Part shown: positions 49,624 to 58,996 of the stretch, one piece after another | Layout of the letters: each line of letters starts with the position of its first letter | How positions within the stretch are numbered: the stretch's first letter is position 1 | Source of the DNA: Amorphoplanes digitatis | GTDB taxonomy: Bacteria > Actinomycetota > Actinomycetes > Mycobacteriales > Micromonosporaceae | Direction of reading: 5' to 3' | Assembly (NCBI RefSeq): GCF_014205335.1 | Contig: NZ_JACHNH010000001.1 | Span: 6,442,501-6,506,500 of the forward strand | Length of the DNA stretch: 64,000 nucleotides | Made by a program: the position numbers and the translations under genes | Notes under the pieces: model-generated | Seen by the model: the letters and a program-made list of their open reading frames with translations, nothing else | Databases searched by the model: none | What the model was told of the DNA's origin: nothing

Positions 49624-52233
49624 TCAGGAGCTCAGGAGCCGCTTCCGTTCCGATGCGACGACCTCGCGGGCCAGCTGCGCCTCGGACAGGTCGACCGCGT
49701 CCGGCGCCGCGTCGGCGATGTCGCTGCCTCGGGCGAAGTCCTCGAACAGTTTTCGCTTCGCCTCCAGCAGTTCGACGATGCGTTGGTCGACACTCTCCTC
49801 GGACAGCAGCCGGTGCACCTGCACCGAACGCACCTGACCCATCCGGTGCGCTCGCGCGATTGCCTGCGCCTCGATGGTCGGCTTGAGCTGTGGCTCGCAG
49901 AAGATGACCACCGATGCGGCCTGGACGTTGAGCCCGACACCGCCGGCCACGATCTGCGCTACGAGAGTGGCTCCGTGCTGTGCCGCTGAGAACTGGTCCA
50001 CCATTTGCTGTCGCTCGTCGGAGCTGACCGAGCCGGTGAGCGGCCCGAAGACCGGTCCCGGCAGGGCCGCCGTCACCAGATCGAGAATGCTTCGGAAGTA
50101 GGAGAAGACAATGACCTTCCGCTCGTTTTCCTCCGCCTCGCGGACGAGCTCGACAAGCCGCCGCAACTTCTCGGATTTCGCGCCCTGGCGCATCGCCGCC
50201 TGACGCATCTCCATGAAGTTTCCGCTGTCGACCGCCGCCCGATAGACCGTAGCGTCCTCTTTCGACAGAGACAGCCACTCGTCGACCTCCACCAGCCCCG
50301 GCAGCTCGGACAGCACGTCCTCCTGGTTGCGCCGCAGGTACGCCGGTGCGATCTGGCGGCGGAACGCCTTCGCCGACAGTGCGTCGCCGTCGCTGTCGAC
50401 CGTCAGGTCGGGCCGCACGTAGGAGGCGAGGCTACGGAACTCCGACACCTTGTTCTCCAGCGGTGTGCCGGTAAGCAGCACTGCGCGGGCGGCGCGCTCG
50501 ACGATAGCGGCGGTGCGCACGGAACGCTGTGCGTTCGGGTTCTTGATGTAGTGCGCCTCGTCGACGACGACACAGGCGAGGTTGGGACCGGGCTGCCACG
50601 CGGCCAGCGTCTCGAACGTGGTGACCGCGACACCGCCGTCGCGTTCCCAGACGCTGGCCGCGTGGTCCCGGTCGGCACCGTACACCCGGTGGGCGCTGAG
50701 GGTCGACTTGCTCGTCACCTCGCGCACCCAGTTCGTCACGACGGCCGCGGGGCACACCACGACGAAGCGGTTCTCGCCCCGGCTGCGCAGGTGTGCCAGC
50801 ACGGCGATCGCCTCGAACGTCTTGCCGAGGCCCATCTCGTCACCGATGATTACTTTGCGTTGCACGAGGGCGAAACGCACCGCGAAGCTCTGATAGCCGC
50901 GCAGCGATGCCTTCAGATGTTCGCCGTTGAGCGGCTGGTCGCGCACCGCCTTGACGATGTCGTCGGGAAGATTGCCGTGCGTGGCCTCCTCGTCGCCGGT
51001 GAGGAAGCCGAGTTCGGAGAGCATCGCGAAGTAGTCGGCCGGCCGGGCCAGGAAGTCTTCCCACGGGTCGCGGGTCCGGTGGCCCGACGGCTTGGTGCGA
51101 CGCAACTGTTCGGCCCGGTGCCGCACAACGTTGATGCTCTCCCACAGCTCGCTCACCGGCAGCTCCCGCAGCGGAACCACCAGCAGATGCGATGTGGAGG
51201 AGGTGAGCCCCGCCACGATCGGCGCCAGTTCGGCCGCGCGTTCGAGGTCGGCGGCGGCGCCCCTGGTGCGGCGGCGGGCGTCCCATTCGGCGAGGCAGCG
51301 CAGCAGTTCGGTCTCCTCGGCGCTGCGCCGGATGACGTCGATGCGGACCGGCGTCTCCTCGAAGGTCGTGTGCCGCAACGTCTGCGCCGCGCCGAGAATG
51401 TGTCGCGCCGACACCTCGCCGACGCCCGGCATCGTCGACAGCGTGGCGGCGTTGGCCAGGACCTGCTGGACGGTGTGGATGCCGGCCGGGGCGAGGCCGC
51501 CGAGCCGGAGCCGGTCACGGGTCGCTGTCTTCAGCGCATCGGTCGACATCTCCCGCAGCACGCGCATCGTGTCGACCCGCCGCACGGTGATCGCGGCGTC
51601 CCTGGCCGCGGCGCGGTACTCCGCCTCGGCCTGCACGATCCTGTCGATGGCGGCCAGCGCCTTGGACAGGCCATCGAGCGCGGACCGTTGAATCACCTCG
51701 GGGCTGTGGGCCGGATCCTCGGGAACGACACCGAGCATGGGATCGACCAGCGCCTCGACGCCGATGTCGTCGTCGAGGGTGTGCTCGCTCAGCTCCTTGA
51801 GCCGCTGCGGCCAACCCGTTTCCGCGAACACGTCATGCTGACGGCGCAGGAACGCGGCCGACGCCTCGGCCCGCCGGCGCCTCCCCGGCCCGGCGAGATA
51901 GCGCCGCAGGCCCACGGCGGCGTTCACGTCGGCCCGCGCACGGGGCACCTCGACCGCCAGCAGCCGGATCAGAGCCTGATCGCCGCGGGTGAGCGTCGGC
52001 AGGACGGCGCGTTCGCGCAGGGGCCGCACGACGGAGCTGTGCTTGCGCTCCAGCGGCACCACCCGCCAAGCGTTGCGTCGTGCGTGCTGAACGAGGACGG
52101 CGCGTGACTCCAGGAGGCGTTCGGCGGCCTCCGCAGCCTCCCGCACGACGGCATACCGGCGCTGAACGGCCGCGGCCTGCCGGCTCCACTGGGTGAAGTC
52201 GGCCATCAAGGCACGCAGCTCGGTCCGGTCCAT
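49624..52233 (-). CDS. SNF2-family helicase/ATPase with N-terminal coiled and HhH regions
   Basis: An 869-residue Swi2/Snf2-type DNA translocase. After a helical N-terminal part comes a helix-hairpin-helix (TLSTMPGVGEVSARHILGAA, about 264-283). The motor has Walker A IIGDEMGLGKTFEAIAVLA (~464), DEAH in VVVDEAHYIKNPNAQ (~559), the LTGTPLENK motif, and a C-lobe with VIFCEPQLKPTIEAQAIARA then HRMGQ. No nuclease or methylase domain is fused. It stands alone in the island between recombinases, a frequent setting for defence genes, but repair or chromatin-type roles are equally possible. The start (ATG 52233 or GTG 52254) is uncertain. Confidence 0.87.
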   Translation of the reverse strand: MDRTELRALMADFTQWSRQAAAVQRRYAVVREAAEAAERLLESRAVLVQHARRNAWRVVPLERKHSSVVRPLRERAVLPTLTRGDQALIRLLAVEVPRARADVNAAVGLRRYLAGPGRRRRAEASAAFLRRQHDVFAETGWPQRLKELSEHTLDDDIGVEALVDPMLGVVPEDPAHSPEVIQRSALDGLSKALAAIDRIVQAEAEYRAAARDAAITVRRVDTMRVLREMSTDALKTATRDRLRLGGLAPAGIHTVQQVLANAATLSTMPGVGEVSARHILGAAQTLRHTTFEETPVRIDVIRRSAEETELLRCLAEWDARRRTRGAAADLERAAELAPIVAGLTSSTSHLLVVPLRELPVSELWESINVVRHRAEQLRRTKPSGHRTRDPWEDFLARPADYFAMLSELGFLTGDEEATHGNLPDDIVKAVRDQPLNGEHLKASLRGYQSFAVRFALVQRKVIIGDEMGLGKTFEAIAVLAHLRSRGENRFVVVCPAAVVTNWVREVTSKSTLSAHRVYGADRDHAASVWERDGGVAVTTFETLAAWQPGPNLACVVVDEAHYIKNPNAQRSVRTAAIVERAARAVLLTGTPLENKVSEFRSLASYVRPDLTVDSDGDALSAKAFRRQIAPAYLRRNQEDVLSELPGLVEVDEWLSLSKEDATVYRAAVDSGNFMEMRQAAMRQGAKSEKLRRLVELVREAEENERKVIVFSYFRSILDLVTAALPGPVFGPLTGSVSSDERQQMVDQFSAAQHGATLVAQIVAGGVGLNVQAASVVIFCEPQLKPTIEAQAIARAHRMGQVRSVQVHRLLSEESVDQRIVELLEAKRKLFEDFARGSDIADAAPDAVDLSEAQLAREVVASERKRLLSS

Positions 52234-52305
52234 AACGCCAGTCTGCCTGGGCACATCAATGGGCGTTGCCCCCTGGGGGCTTGCCCCCGGATCTTGGACA
52301 CGGGG

Positions 52306-52380
52306 TTATGCGGCTGGGGTCAGCGTAGCCGCTGCGGTTCGAGTGTTCTCGTAGGCGATCGGGGATTGCTGTCCGGCTCG
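52306..52380 (-). mobile_element. IS3-like transposase tail fragment
   Basis: On the minus strand the DNA ends with QQSPIAYENTRTAA then LTPAA and a stop, a form typical of the last residues of IS3-family transposases. The rest of the gene is not present. Low confidence because the match is short. Confidence 0.35.
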
Positions 52381-52488
52381 TCACCATGCGTGATGAGTCC
52401 ACCAAAAGCGAGCCAGAGCCCGTCGTTGTCAGCGGATCGGCCATGCCCTTGTCAGTGGTGGTTGCCGTCCTGAGATAGGTTCCCCGCC

Positions 52489-52920
52489 ATGACGCAGGTG
52501 CCGGAGCAACAGGACACACAGGGCGGCCGGGTGGTGCTGTGGGCGCAGTGGGGGCTGCTGACCGCCTACCTGGTCGGCAGTTTCGGCACCCTGCTCGCCG
52601 CCGTGGTGCAAGCCGGCGATCTCGGGGCCCTGCTGGATCCGAGGCTGGAACGGCTCGACGACCCGAAGGTCGCCCTCCCGGACTCGGTGTGGAACCCGCT
52701 GTCCTGGGTGTTCGGCATCTGCCGGCTGGTGGCCATGCTGGTCTTCCCGGTCGCGCTCGTGGGGCTGATATCCGGGGTGGCGGCCGTAGCGCATGCCCAG
52801 CGCGTCGGCGACCGCAAGGTGCTCCTCGGCAGCCTCGCCGCCATCGCGGCCTGGGTCGTGCTGCTGGCCGTCACCCTGAGCCCGTACGGCCGGCAGCTGC
52901 ACAACTGGTTGCTCGACTGA
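52489..52920 (+). CDS. hypothetical membrane protein
   Basis: A 143-residue protein with about three membrane spans: WGLLTAYLVGSFGTLLAAVV, VFGICRLVAMLVFPVALVGL and VLLGSLAAIAAWVVLLAVTL. No family is recognised. It lies upstream of recombinase B with no close partner, and the start ATG at 52489 lacks a strong ribosome site. Confidence 0.65.
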   Translation: MTQVPEQQDTQGGRVVLWAQWGLLTAYLVGSFGTLLAAVVQAGDLGALLDPRLERLDDPKVALPDSVWNPLSWVFGICRLVAMLVFPVALVGLISGVAAVAHAQRVGDRKVLLGSLAAIAAWVVLLAVTLSPYGRQLHNWLLD

Positions 52921-53141
52921 CCGGCGGCACGGTGTGCCAACAGGACAGTGCGCCAAACAGGACAGTGCCGGTTTGACGGTGCGAACACCCTCGATGTCAG
53001 TGTCGCCGGCCTCGCCAACCGGGGAGGCACGAGTGGGTTCTCCAGTTCGGGCTCTTCGCCTTACCGGGTGGTTCTTGGGATCCCGGGAGCGTCGTGGGGG
53101 TGAACGCCGCCGAGGTCGTTGCAGACCGCCCCGGGTCGGGC

Positions 53142-53159
53142 CTGCTATCGAAATAGCAG
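53142..53159. promoter_or_regulatory. inverted repeat CTGCTAT-CGAA-ATAGCAG before recombinase B
   Basis: A perfect 7-bp inverted repeat with a 4-nt centre, 34 bp upstream of the recombinase start. It is AT-rich in a GC-rich promoter region, so it is a candidate operator for control of recombinase expression. Confidence 0.5.
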
Positions 53160-53192
53160 TGGCTCGTCTCCTCTTCGGTGAGGTGATCGGCG

Positions 53193-54809
53193 ATGCCTGC
53201 ACACGCCTCCACTCCATCCACTCCCCCACCGAATTCGTTCGACGCCTGGCTGTCCGCGTCCCCAGCGCCGCGGGCCCGAGGCCGGTCAGTACGCCCAGGT
53301 GCGGGCGGTGTCAGGTTCGCCTTCTACGGACGGATCTCGACCAGCGAGTATCAGGATCCGGTGTCGTCACGGGCGTGGCAGATCGAATCAGCGCAGCGGG
53401 TGACCGCGGGCCGGGGCCGGATCGTGACAGAGTTCTTCGACACCGGCGCGTCGCGAAGCATGCCGTGGCGCAAACGCCGGCAGGCGGCAGCCCTGCTCGC
53501 CGCGGCAGCGGAGCCGGACCGCGGGTTTGATGCGGTGGTGGTGGGCGAGTTCGAACGGGCGTTCGCCGGTGGTGAGGCCCGCCGGATCATCGACACGTTG
53601 CAGGGCTACGGCGTGCAGGTGTGGCTCCCCGAGACCGACGGCCCGGTCGATCTCACCGACCCGGATCACCGGGCGCTGTTGATGATGCTGGGTCACCAGT
53701 CGCAGCGGGAGGTACTACGGGCCCGGTTCCGGGTCCGGGCGGCGATGGCGGCCCAGGTCCGCGAGCAGGGACGCCATCAGGGCGGCCGCCCACCCTACGG
53801 CTACCAACTCGTCGACGCCGGCCCGCACCTGAACAAGATGCACGCGAGCTGGGGCCGGCGCCGGCATCGCCTCGAGGTGGATCCGGTGACCGCACCACAC
53901 GTGCGGTGGATCTTCGCCCGCCGCCTGGACGGCATGAGTGCGGCCGGGATCGCCCGCGGCCTCAATGAGCGGCGGGTTCCGTCGCCGGGTGTCTACGACC
54001 GGGTCCGCAACCCGCACCGGCCGCGGGCCGTGTGGACCCTACAGACGGTCGCGGCGATCCTCGCGAACCCCCGATACACCGGAAGGCAGGTGTGGAACCG
54101 GCAGTTCACCGACCACCGCGAGGCGGTACCCGGAGACAAACGCAGCAGCCTCGGCCCGGTACGGATCTGGAACCCCCGCGACGAGTGGGTGATCTGCCCC
54201 GACCAGACCCACCCCGCGCTGGTCAGCGACCAGGACTTCACCACGGCGCAGGAGATCACCGCCCGCGCGACACCCGAAGACGGACAGGCACGCAGGTACG
54301 CGCTGACCGGCCTGCTGGTCTGCGGGACCTGCGGCAGACGGCTGGCCGGACACTGGGTGAACGGCCGTCCCGGCTACCGCTGCCGCCACGGACACACCAG
54401 CGCCCACCCCGCATCCGAGGACGCACCGCGCTGGGTGTACTGGGCCGAGGCACGCCTCGTGGAAGACCTGACCGCCACCCACGAAGCTCTCGCGGAGCTG
54501 GATGACGCCGACGACTTGGCGGCGTATCTGACGACGCGGGACATGGTGGTCGTCTGCGGTCGCGGCACTCTCACGATCGAGGACACGGCCGGCATACAGG
54601 TGGACGCACCCGTCGCCGCGGCCGACCACGGCGCCGCTCAGACCGCAGCCGCTGTGCCGGCGCCCGCGGAGCCGGCGATCAGCGAGGCCGAGACCCCGAC
54701 ACCGGTCGCGCGGCGGCCGCTCCGGCGCCCCGCGACGCGCAGGAGCCGAATGGCCAAGCGGCGCCACGCAGCAGAAAACCCCACCAGATCTCCCAAGAAA
54801 CGTGAGTGA
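53193..54809 (+). CDS. serine site-specific recombinase B
   Basis: A 538-residue serine recombinase, a diverged paralogue of A and C. The resolvase domain begins GGVRFAFYGRISTSEYQDPV, with RIS as catalytic site; the fragment at 40153-40431 is almost the same DNA. The recombinase domain has RGLNERRVPSPGVYDRVRNP and the zinc ribbon CGTCGRRLAGHWVNGRPGYR. A C-terminal tail of ~70 residues is rich in alanine, proline and arginine and is absent from A. GAGGTG lies about 10 nt before ATG 53193. The stop is followed by GGGGTTTAACGTGTCCGAG, an att-like site. Confidence 0.87.
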   Translation: MPAHASTPSTPPPNSFDAWLSASPAPRARGRSVRPGAGGVRFAFYGRISTSEYQDPVSSRAWQIESAQRVTAGRGRIVTEFFDTGASRSMPWRKRRQAAALLAAAAEPDRGFDAVVVGEFERAFAGGEARRIIDTLQGYGVQVWLPETDGPVDLTDPDHRALLMMLGHQSQREVLRARFRVRAAMAAQVREQGRHQGGRPPYGYQLVDAGPHLNKMHASWGRRRHRLEVDPVTAPHVRWIFARRLDGMSAAGIARGLNERRVPSPGVYDRVRNPHRPRAVWTLQTVAAILANPRYTGRQVWNRQFTDHREAVPGDKRSSLGPVRIWNPRDEWVICPDQTHPALVSDQDFTTAQEITARATPEDGQARRYALTGLLVCGTCGRRLAGHWVNGRPGYRCRHGHTSAHPASEDAPRWVYWAEARLVEDLTATHEALAELDDADDLAAYLTTRDMVVVCGRGTLTIEDTAGIQVDAPVAAADHGAAQTAAAVPAPAEPAISEAETPTPVARRPLRRPATRRSRMAKRRHAAENPTRSPKKRE

Positions 54810-54826
54810 TCTGTATGGGGTTTAAC

Positions 54827-54835
54827 GTGTCCGAG
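54827..54835 (+). repeat. att-like site after recombinase B, in a TCCGAG micro-repeat
   Basis: GTGTCCGAG, then TCCGAG twice more. The sequence before it (GGGGTTTAAC) corresponds to GGGGGTTAAC before the same motif at the ends of recombinases A and C. Confidence 0.6.
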
Positions 54836-55524
54836 TCCGAGTCCGAGAGCAGCGCTGCGGGCCTGCCGAACGCCGCCTGGCCCGTGGCCGCTTCGCCTGC
54901 GACTGTTGTCTCCTGGGTGCCGATCGAAGGGTGCGACAGTCCAGCTCGGTGCGGCCACTCTTCGACCGAACGCATCGGGGTTCGACGGGGCCCCCGCCAT
55001 CATCGCCGCCGCCCCGGCCGCGATCACGCTGCGGTAGGTGCTGCGCCGGGCGCCGGCGCGGTCGCGGCGCAGATCAGCGCCACGCACACCGTGTCCGCCG
55101 CTGCGGGCCGAAGGGCAGCTCCGGGTGAGAACGGATGTATCCGAGCGCCACCACTACCTCGTCGGTCGTGCGCGACCTCGGGGAGGACGGCGCGACGCGT
55201 GGTGCGACGCCAACACCGACCCGCGGGTGCGGCCGAGGTTTCCAATGGCCGGTCGGGCCCACACCTTTGGGTGTATGTCCGGGTCGTCGCCGCAGGTTCA
55301 CCGTACGGAATGGCCCGCGGGAGCGCTCCGCCCGGCATTGTGGACGAAACCGGCCACGGAATCGGAGCAGGTAAGCGCATTGACACACACGCCGGTCGCA
55401 GACCCGCCCGCGCCGTCCGCCGGAGGTCTCCGGTGGAGCAGCCGACCGCGCCCTGGGCCGTAATCGGGTGGCCGAGGTGGGCCGGGGTCGGGTGTCGCAG
55501 GCCTGGCCACCCGCTTGGGATCCG
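54836..55524. other. no gene recognised
   Basis: GC-rich DNA with only low-complexity frames on both strands. It probably represents decayed cargo or intergenic DNA downstream of recombinase B. Confidence 0.5.
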
Positions 55525-56775
55525 TCACGTCGTCGGATTTGGACCCGCTTGGCCTGGATCGCTGGGGAGGGTGCGGCGGGCGCCGAGGGCAGCGCCGAGC
55601 ACCCCGAGCGTGAGGCCGAACACCGGAAAGACGCCGAGACAGAAGACCAAAGCATAGGGCAGGTTGACGCCGACCGGGGCCACCAGTTCGCCATCGAGGG
55701 TCTTGCCATCGATGGCGTGACGACGCAGCGCCTCGGGCAGCATGAGGGCGTAGGTGAGCGGCATCGTGGCGGTCACGGTCCAGACGGCGGCCTGCAGGCC
55801 CGAGCGGAACGACCTGCCGGCACGCCCCGCCGTGAACGCCGGGACGACGAAGGCGGCGAAGGGTGTAGACACGAGCACGGCCGCGAGCACCAGCAGGAGC
55901 GGGAGCGATGGCTCCGTCGCCGTTTCGAGGCGGTGTAACAGCAGAGACCAGGCCGTGAACACGACAGCGGCCGCGGCGCCGAGGTGTGGGGCAAGCCGTT
56001 GGGTGCCCAGCCACCGTGGGGGTGCCACGGCGATCCATAGGCAGCCAGCGAGCACGGCGGCGAGATACACCGCCGCCGTTGGCGGCAGGTGTTGCGCCGC
56101 GGCCGGCTCTCGGCGCAGGAAAATTACGGTTGCGGCGATCGATGCGGCCACGCCACCGATCACCAGGACGGTCGGCACGGGTACGGGCAGCCGCAGCCGA
56201 CGCGAGCGGGCCACGACCAGGATCACCATCGCACCGACAAGCGCGGTAAAGGTCACCGCGAACACCGTCAGGCCCGGTACCGCCGTGCCGACTACAGGCC
56301 CGACGGCCGCGGCTGAGGCCACGACCACCCCGGTCATCAACGCGAGCATCGGCCACCCGCCCGCCGGTGGCAGCCACAGCGTGGCTCGGCCACAGCTGAG
56401 CGCGAACCGCCACCGCGCCGACCGGCCTCGGATCTCGGCCAGTTCGCCGAGCATTGCGCTGCCCCACTCGCGTCGACGTTCGGGAAGCGCCGCAACCGCG
56501 GCGGCGAGCAACTGACTTGGTGGGTCCATTGCGGATCGGCGAGACACGGCCCCGGACCGCCAGTGGCGCAGCACGAGCCGTGCGGCGAGTTCGGCGGCCG
56601 AGCTGATCTGCAGGAGTGCCACCCACAGCAGCGGCGGAACGACCAGTCGCGTCACGGCAGTCACGGGCTCAGGCGGCTGATCGGAAGTCGCGACGGCGCT
56701 GGCGTAGACCACGACCCACGCCACCGTGACGACCCAGGTCGTGACGGTGGCTAGCCTGCGTCGGGTCCGGCTCAT
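55525..56775 (-). CDS. multi-span membrane protein paired with PadR
   Basis: A 416-residue protein with about ten hydrophobic segments, for example WVVTVAWVVVYASAVATSDQ, GWPMLALMTGVVVASAAAVG and VLVIGGVAASIAATVIFLRR. A soluble segment LPERRREWGSAMLGELAEIR resembles the permease-prefix region often found in proteins encoded next to PadR genes. No ABC or MFS motif is clear. Its ATG overlaps the PadR stop (ATGA), so PadR likely controls it. Confidence 0.7.
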   Translation of the reverse strand: MSRTRRRLATVTTWVVTVAWVVVYASAVATSDQPPEPVTAVTRLVVPPLLWVALLQISSAAELAARLVLRHWRSGAVSRRSAMDPPSQLLAAAVAALPERRREWGSAMLGELAEIRGRSARWRFALSCGRATLWLPPAGGWPMLALMTGVVVASAAAVGPVVGTAVPGLTVFAVTFTALVGAMVILVVARSRRLRLPVPVPTVLVIGGVAASIAATVIFLRREPAAAQHLPPTAAVYLAAVLAGCLWIAVAPPRWLGTQRLAPHLGAAAAVVFTAWSLLLHRLETATEPSLPLLLVLAAVLVSTPFAAFVVPAFTAGRAGRSFRSGLQAAVWTVTATMPLTYALMLPEALRRHAIDGKTLDGELVAPVGVNLPYALVFCLGVFPVFGLTLGVLGAALGARRTLPSDPGQAGPNPTT

Positions 56776-57101
56776 GCGCCCTGCCACCCCTCTGTCAGAC
56801 CAGTGCGTCGGGTAGCCGTCGCGGCCCCAGCCGTAGTGGTGGCGAGTTCGGTGGCCAGCGCTCGCCCCGAACCGGTCAGCCGGTACAGGTGGCGGGGTGG
56901 CCGACCGGGCGGAACGTCGGTGTCCCAGGCGGTCTCGAGCAGGCCCCGATCGGCCAACCGCACCAGGATCGGGTACAGCGAGCCGGGCTTGATGTCCAGC
57001 TGCTGACATAGCTGGTAGCCGTAGCGCCAGGCGGTCGGCTTCTCGGCCAGTGCCAGGAGCACCGCCGTGGTCTGGACGGACGGACGCCGGGACCGGGTCA
57101 T
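56772..57101 (-). CDS. PadR-family transcriptional regulator
   Basis: A 109-residue PadR repressor. The winged helix is WRYGYQLCQQLDIKPGSLYP then ILVRLADRGLLETAWDTDVP, followed by the wing GRPPRHLYRLTGSGRALATE. The length is that of small PadR members. It is the first gene of a two-gene unit with the membrane protein, and a 26-bp inverted repeat lies just before its start, so it is probably autoregulated. Confidence 0.9.
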   Translation of the reverse strand: MTRSRRPSVQTTAVLLALAEKPTAWRYGYQLCQQLDIKPGSLYPILVRLADRGLLETAWDTDVPPGRPPRHLYRLTGSGRALATELATTTAGAATATRRTGLTEGWQGA

Positions 57102-57103
57102 CG

Positions 57104-57129
57104 CCTAACTCTATATATTTAGAGTTAGG
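57104..57129. promoter_or_regulatory. PadR operator candidate
   Basis: CCTAACTCTA (57104-57113) and TAGAGTTAGG (57120-57129) are perfect 10-bp inverted arms with a TATATT spacer, 3 bp upstream of the PadR start codon. The TA-rich centre fits both a -10 region and a repressor dimer site. Confidence 0.8.
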
Positions 57130-57432
57130 CAGTCAACGGTAGACCTGCTCCACAATGAGGCGCTGCGACAGCGGCTCCCACGCCTGCACACACCAGCCGG
57201 AACCCGAGGATCCGACGCCGCCGGAACGCCCTGGCCGCGGAGCCATCCACGGTGACAGGGCCGAGGCTCGCCCAGCCCGGCCACGGTCGCCGCGGGTCTG
57301 CGGAAAGGGGAACCCGAGGCGGCCCGCCCGACCCAACGACGCGCCGAGTTCCTACCCCCGTGCGGCGCAGGTTGGACGCAGAGACGTGGCGCAGCACGAG
57401 CACATCAACCTCGTATCAGCTCCTTGGTTGGT
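57130..57432. other. no gene recognised
   Basis: Short, arginine-rich frames only. The DNA runs up to the decayed recombinase C, whose leader (TTGGTTGGTGATGCCGATG) resembles that of recombinase A. Confidence 0.5.
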
Positions 57433-58909
57433 GATGCCGATGTTCACACCCCTGGCTACGGCCGTTGCGGCACCTGACGCTCTGTTCACGCCCTGGCTGA
57501 ACTCATCGCCGGACGACCGCCGCCGTGGTCGGCGTCTGTGCAACGTGACCGTGAGGTGCGGTTTGCGTTCTACGGGCGGATCTCCACCGACGGCTACCAG
57601 GATCCGGCGTCGTCACGGCAGTGGCAGTTCGACCTCGAAGCCCGCCCGATCGAGGGCCAGGGCCGCATCGCTGTCGAGTTCTTCGACACCGGATACTCCC
57701 GCAACCTGTCCTGGCACGAGCGGCCCGGAGCTGCGGAGTTGCTCGCCGAAGCGGCACAGTCGGATCGCCGCTTCGACGCCGTGGTGATCGGCGAATACGA
57801 GCGGGCGTTCACCGGTCGACAAGCCCTGCAGATCATCCCGTACCTGCGCGCGTGCACGGCGTGGCGGTGTGGCTGCCGGAATTCGATGGGCCTGTCGACC
57901 TAGACGACCCGGCCCACCGCGCGTTGCTCATGTTGCTCGGGCACCAGTCCGCACGCGAAGTGCTGCGGGCGCGACGGCGGACCACCAACGCGATGCGTGC
58001 TCAGGCCCGGGAACAGGGCCGCCACCTCGGTGGCCGGCCTCCCTACGGTTATCGCCTATGAACGCCGGCCCGCACCCAAACCGGATCCGCGCCCGGTGGG
58101 GGCGGCGCCTGCACCGCCTGGACCCCGACCCGGTCACGGCCCCACACGTGCGGTGGATCTTCGCCCGCAGGCTCGCCGGAGCCAGCACCGCGGGCATCGC
58201 CCGGGGCCCTCAACGAACGCAACATCCCGTCCCCCGGCAGCCCACGATCCCGAGCGCAACAGGCATCGCGCCGGCACGGCCTGGACAGTGCGCACGGTCT
58301 CGGAGATCCTCGCCAACCCGCGCTACACCGGCTGACAGGTGTGGAACCGGCAGCGCACCGACCACCACGAGACGATCCCCGGCGACAAGCGCACCAGCCA
58401 AGGACCTACTCGCGCCTGGAACCCGCGCAGCGAATGGGTGATCTCCCAGCAGCCGGCGCATCCCGCCCTGGTCAGCGAGGCCGACTTCCTGGCCGCACAG
58501 CAGGTCACCGCGATCCCTGCCCCCACCGGTGAGGCCGTCCGCACCTACCGGCTGACCGGGCTGATGATCTGCGCGGTCAGTGGTCGGCGTCTGGAAAGCT
58601 CACTGGGTTCACGGCCGGGCCGGCTACCGCTGCCGGTACGGCCGTACCAGCGCCCGACTACACGACCACCACGGGCGGAACGTGTACTGGTCCGAACGGC
58701 GAATCATCGACGCCATGCTCTACCGCTTGAGCTACTCCGGCGAGCTGCCAATCCTGGCCGGCACGGACGACCTGATCGCCCATCTCCGAGCCCGGGGCGC
58801 GGTCATCGCCTGCGGCCTGGACACACTCAGCCTGGAACCGATCGACCTGGAGAAACAGGTAACCCCCACCACAGCCGTCCCTCGATGGGATGACTCTGGT
58901 GGGGGTTAA
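57433..58909 (+). pseudogene. serine recombinase C, multiply frameshifted
   Basis: A close relative of recombinase A along its whole length, but broken. The resolvase part (RFAFYGRISTDGYQDPASSR) shifts frame near 57850; HGVAVWLPEFDGPVDLDDPA continues in another frame to a stop after GGRPPYGYRL at 58061; NAGPHPNRIRARWGRRLHRL follows in a third; a TGA replaces a codon at 58334-58336; and a further shift occurs in the zinc ribbon, where one cysteine is serine (CAVSGRR). The last part ends exactly like A. It lies 2 bp from the tRNA-Leu gene. Confidence 0.85.
58860..58908. repeat. conserved terminal hairpin of recombinase C
   Basis: TAACCCCCACCA and TGGTGGGGGTTA flank an inner ATGGGATG-type stem, as at the end of recombinase A (48421-48469). 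It abuts the 3' end of tRNA-Leu, so it may also terminate the tRNA transcript. Confidence 0.6.
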
Positions 58910-58911
58910 CG

Positions 58912-58996
58912 TGTCCGAGGGGGGACTTGAACCCCCACGCCCGATAAAGGGCACTAGCACCTCAAGCTAGCGCGTCTGCCATTCCGCCACCCGGAC
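58912..58996 (-). tRNA. tRNA-Leu (anticodon GAG)
   Basis: An 85-nt class II tRNA on the minus strand. The acceptor GTCCGGG pairs with CTCGGAC (one G-U), the anticodon stem-loop is CTAGC-TTGAGGT-GCTAG giving anticodon GAG, there is a variable arm (TGCCC...GGGC), and the T-arm is GGGGG-TTCAAGT-CCCCC-like. The discriminator is A and CCA is not encoded. It is the integration target of the island to its left in window coordinates, which joins at the tRNA 3' end. Confidence 0.92.

Noticed and set aside
50005..52107. 700-codon plus-strand frame opposite the SNF2 gene
   Set aside because: Arginine- and glycine-rich antisense frame without domain features, whereas the minus strand holds a full helicase.
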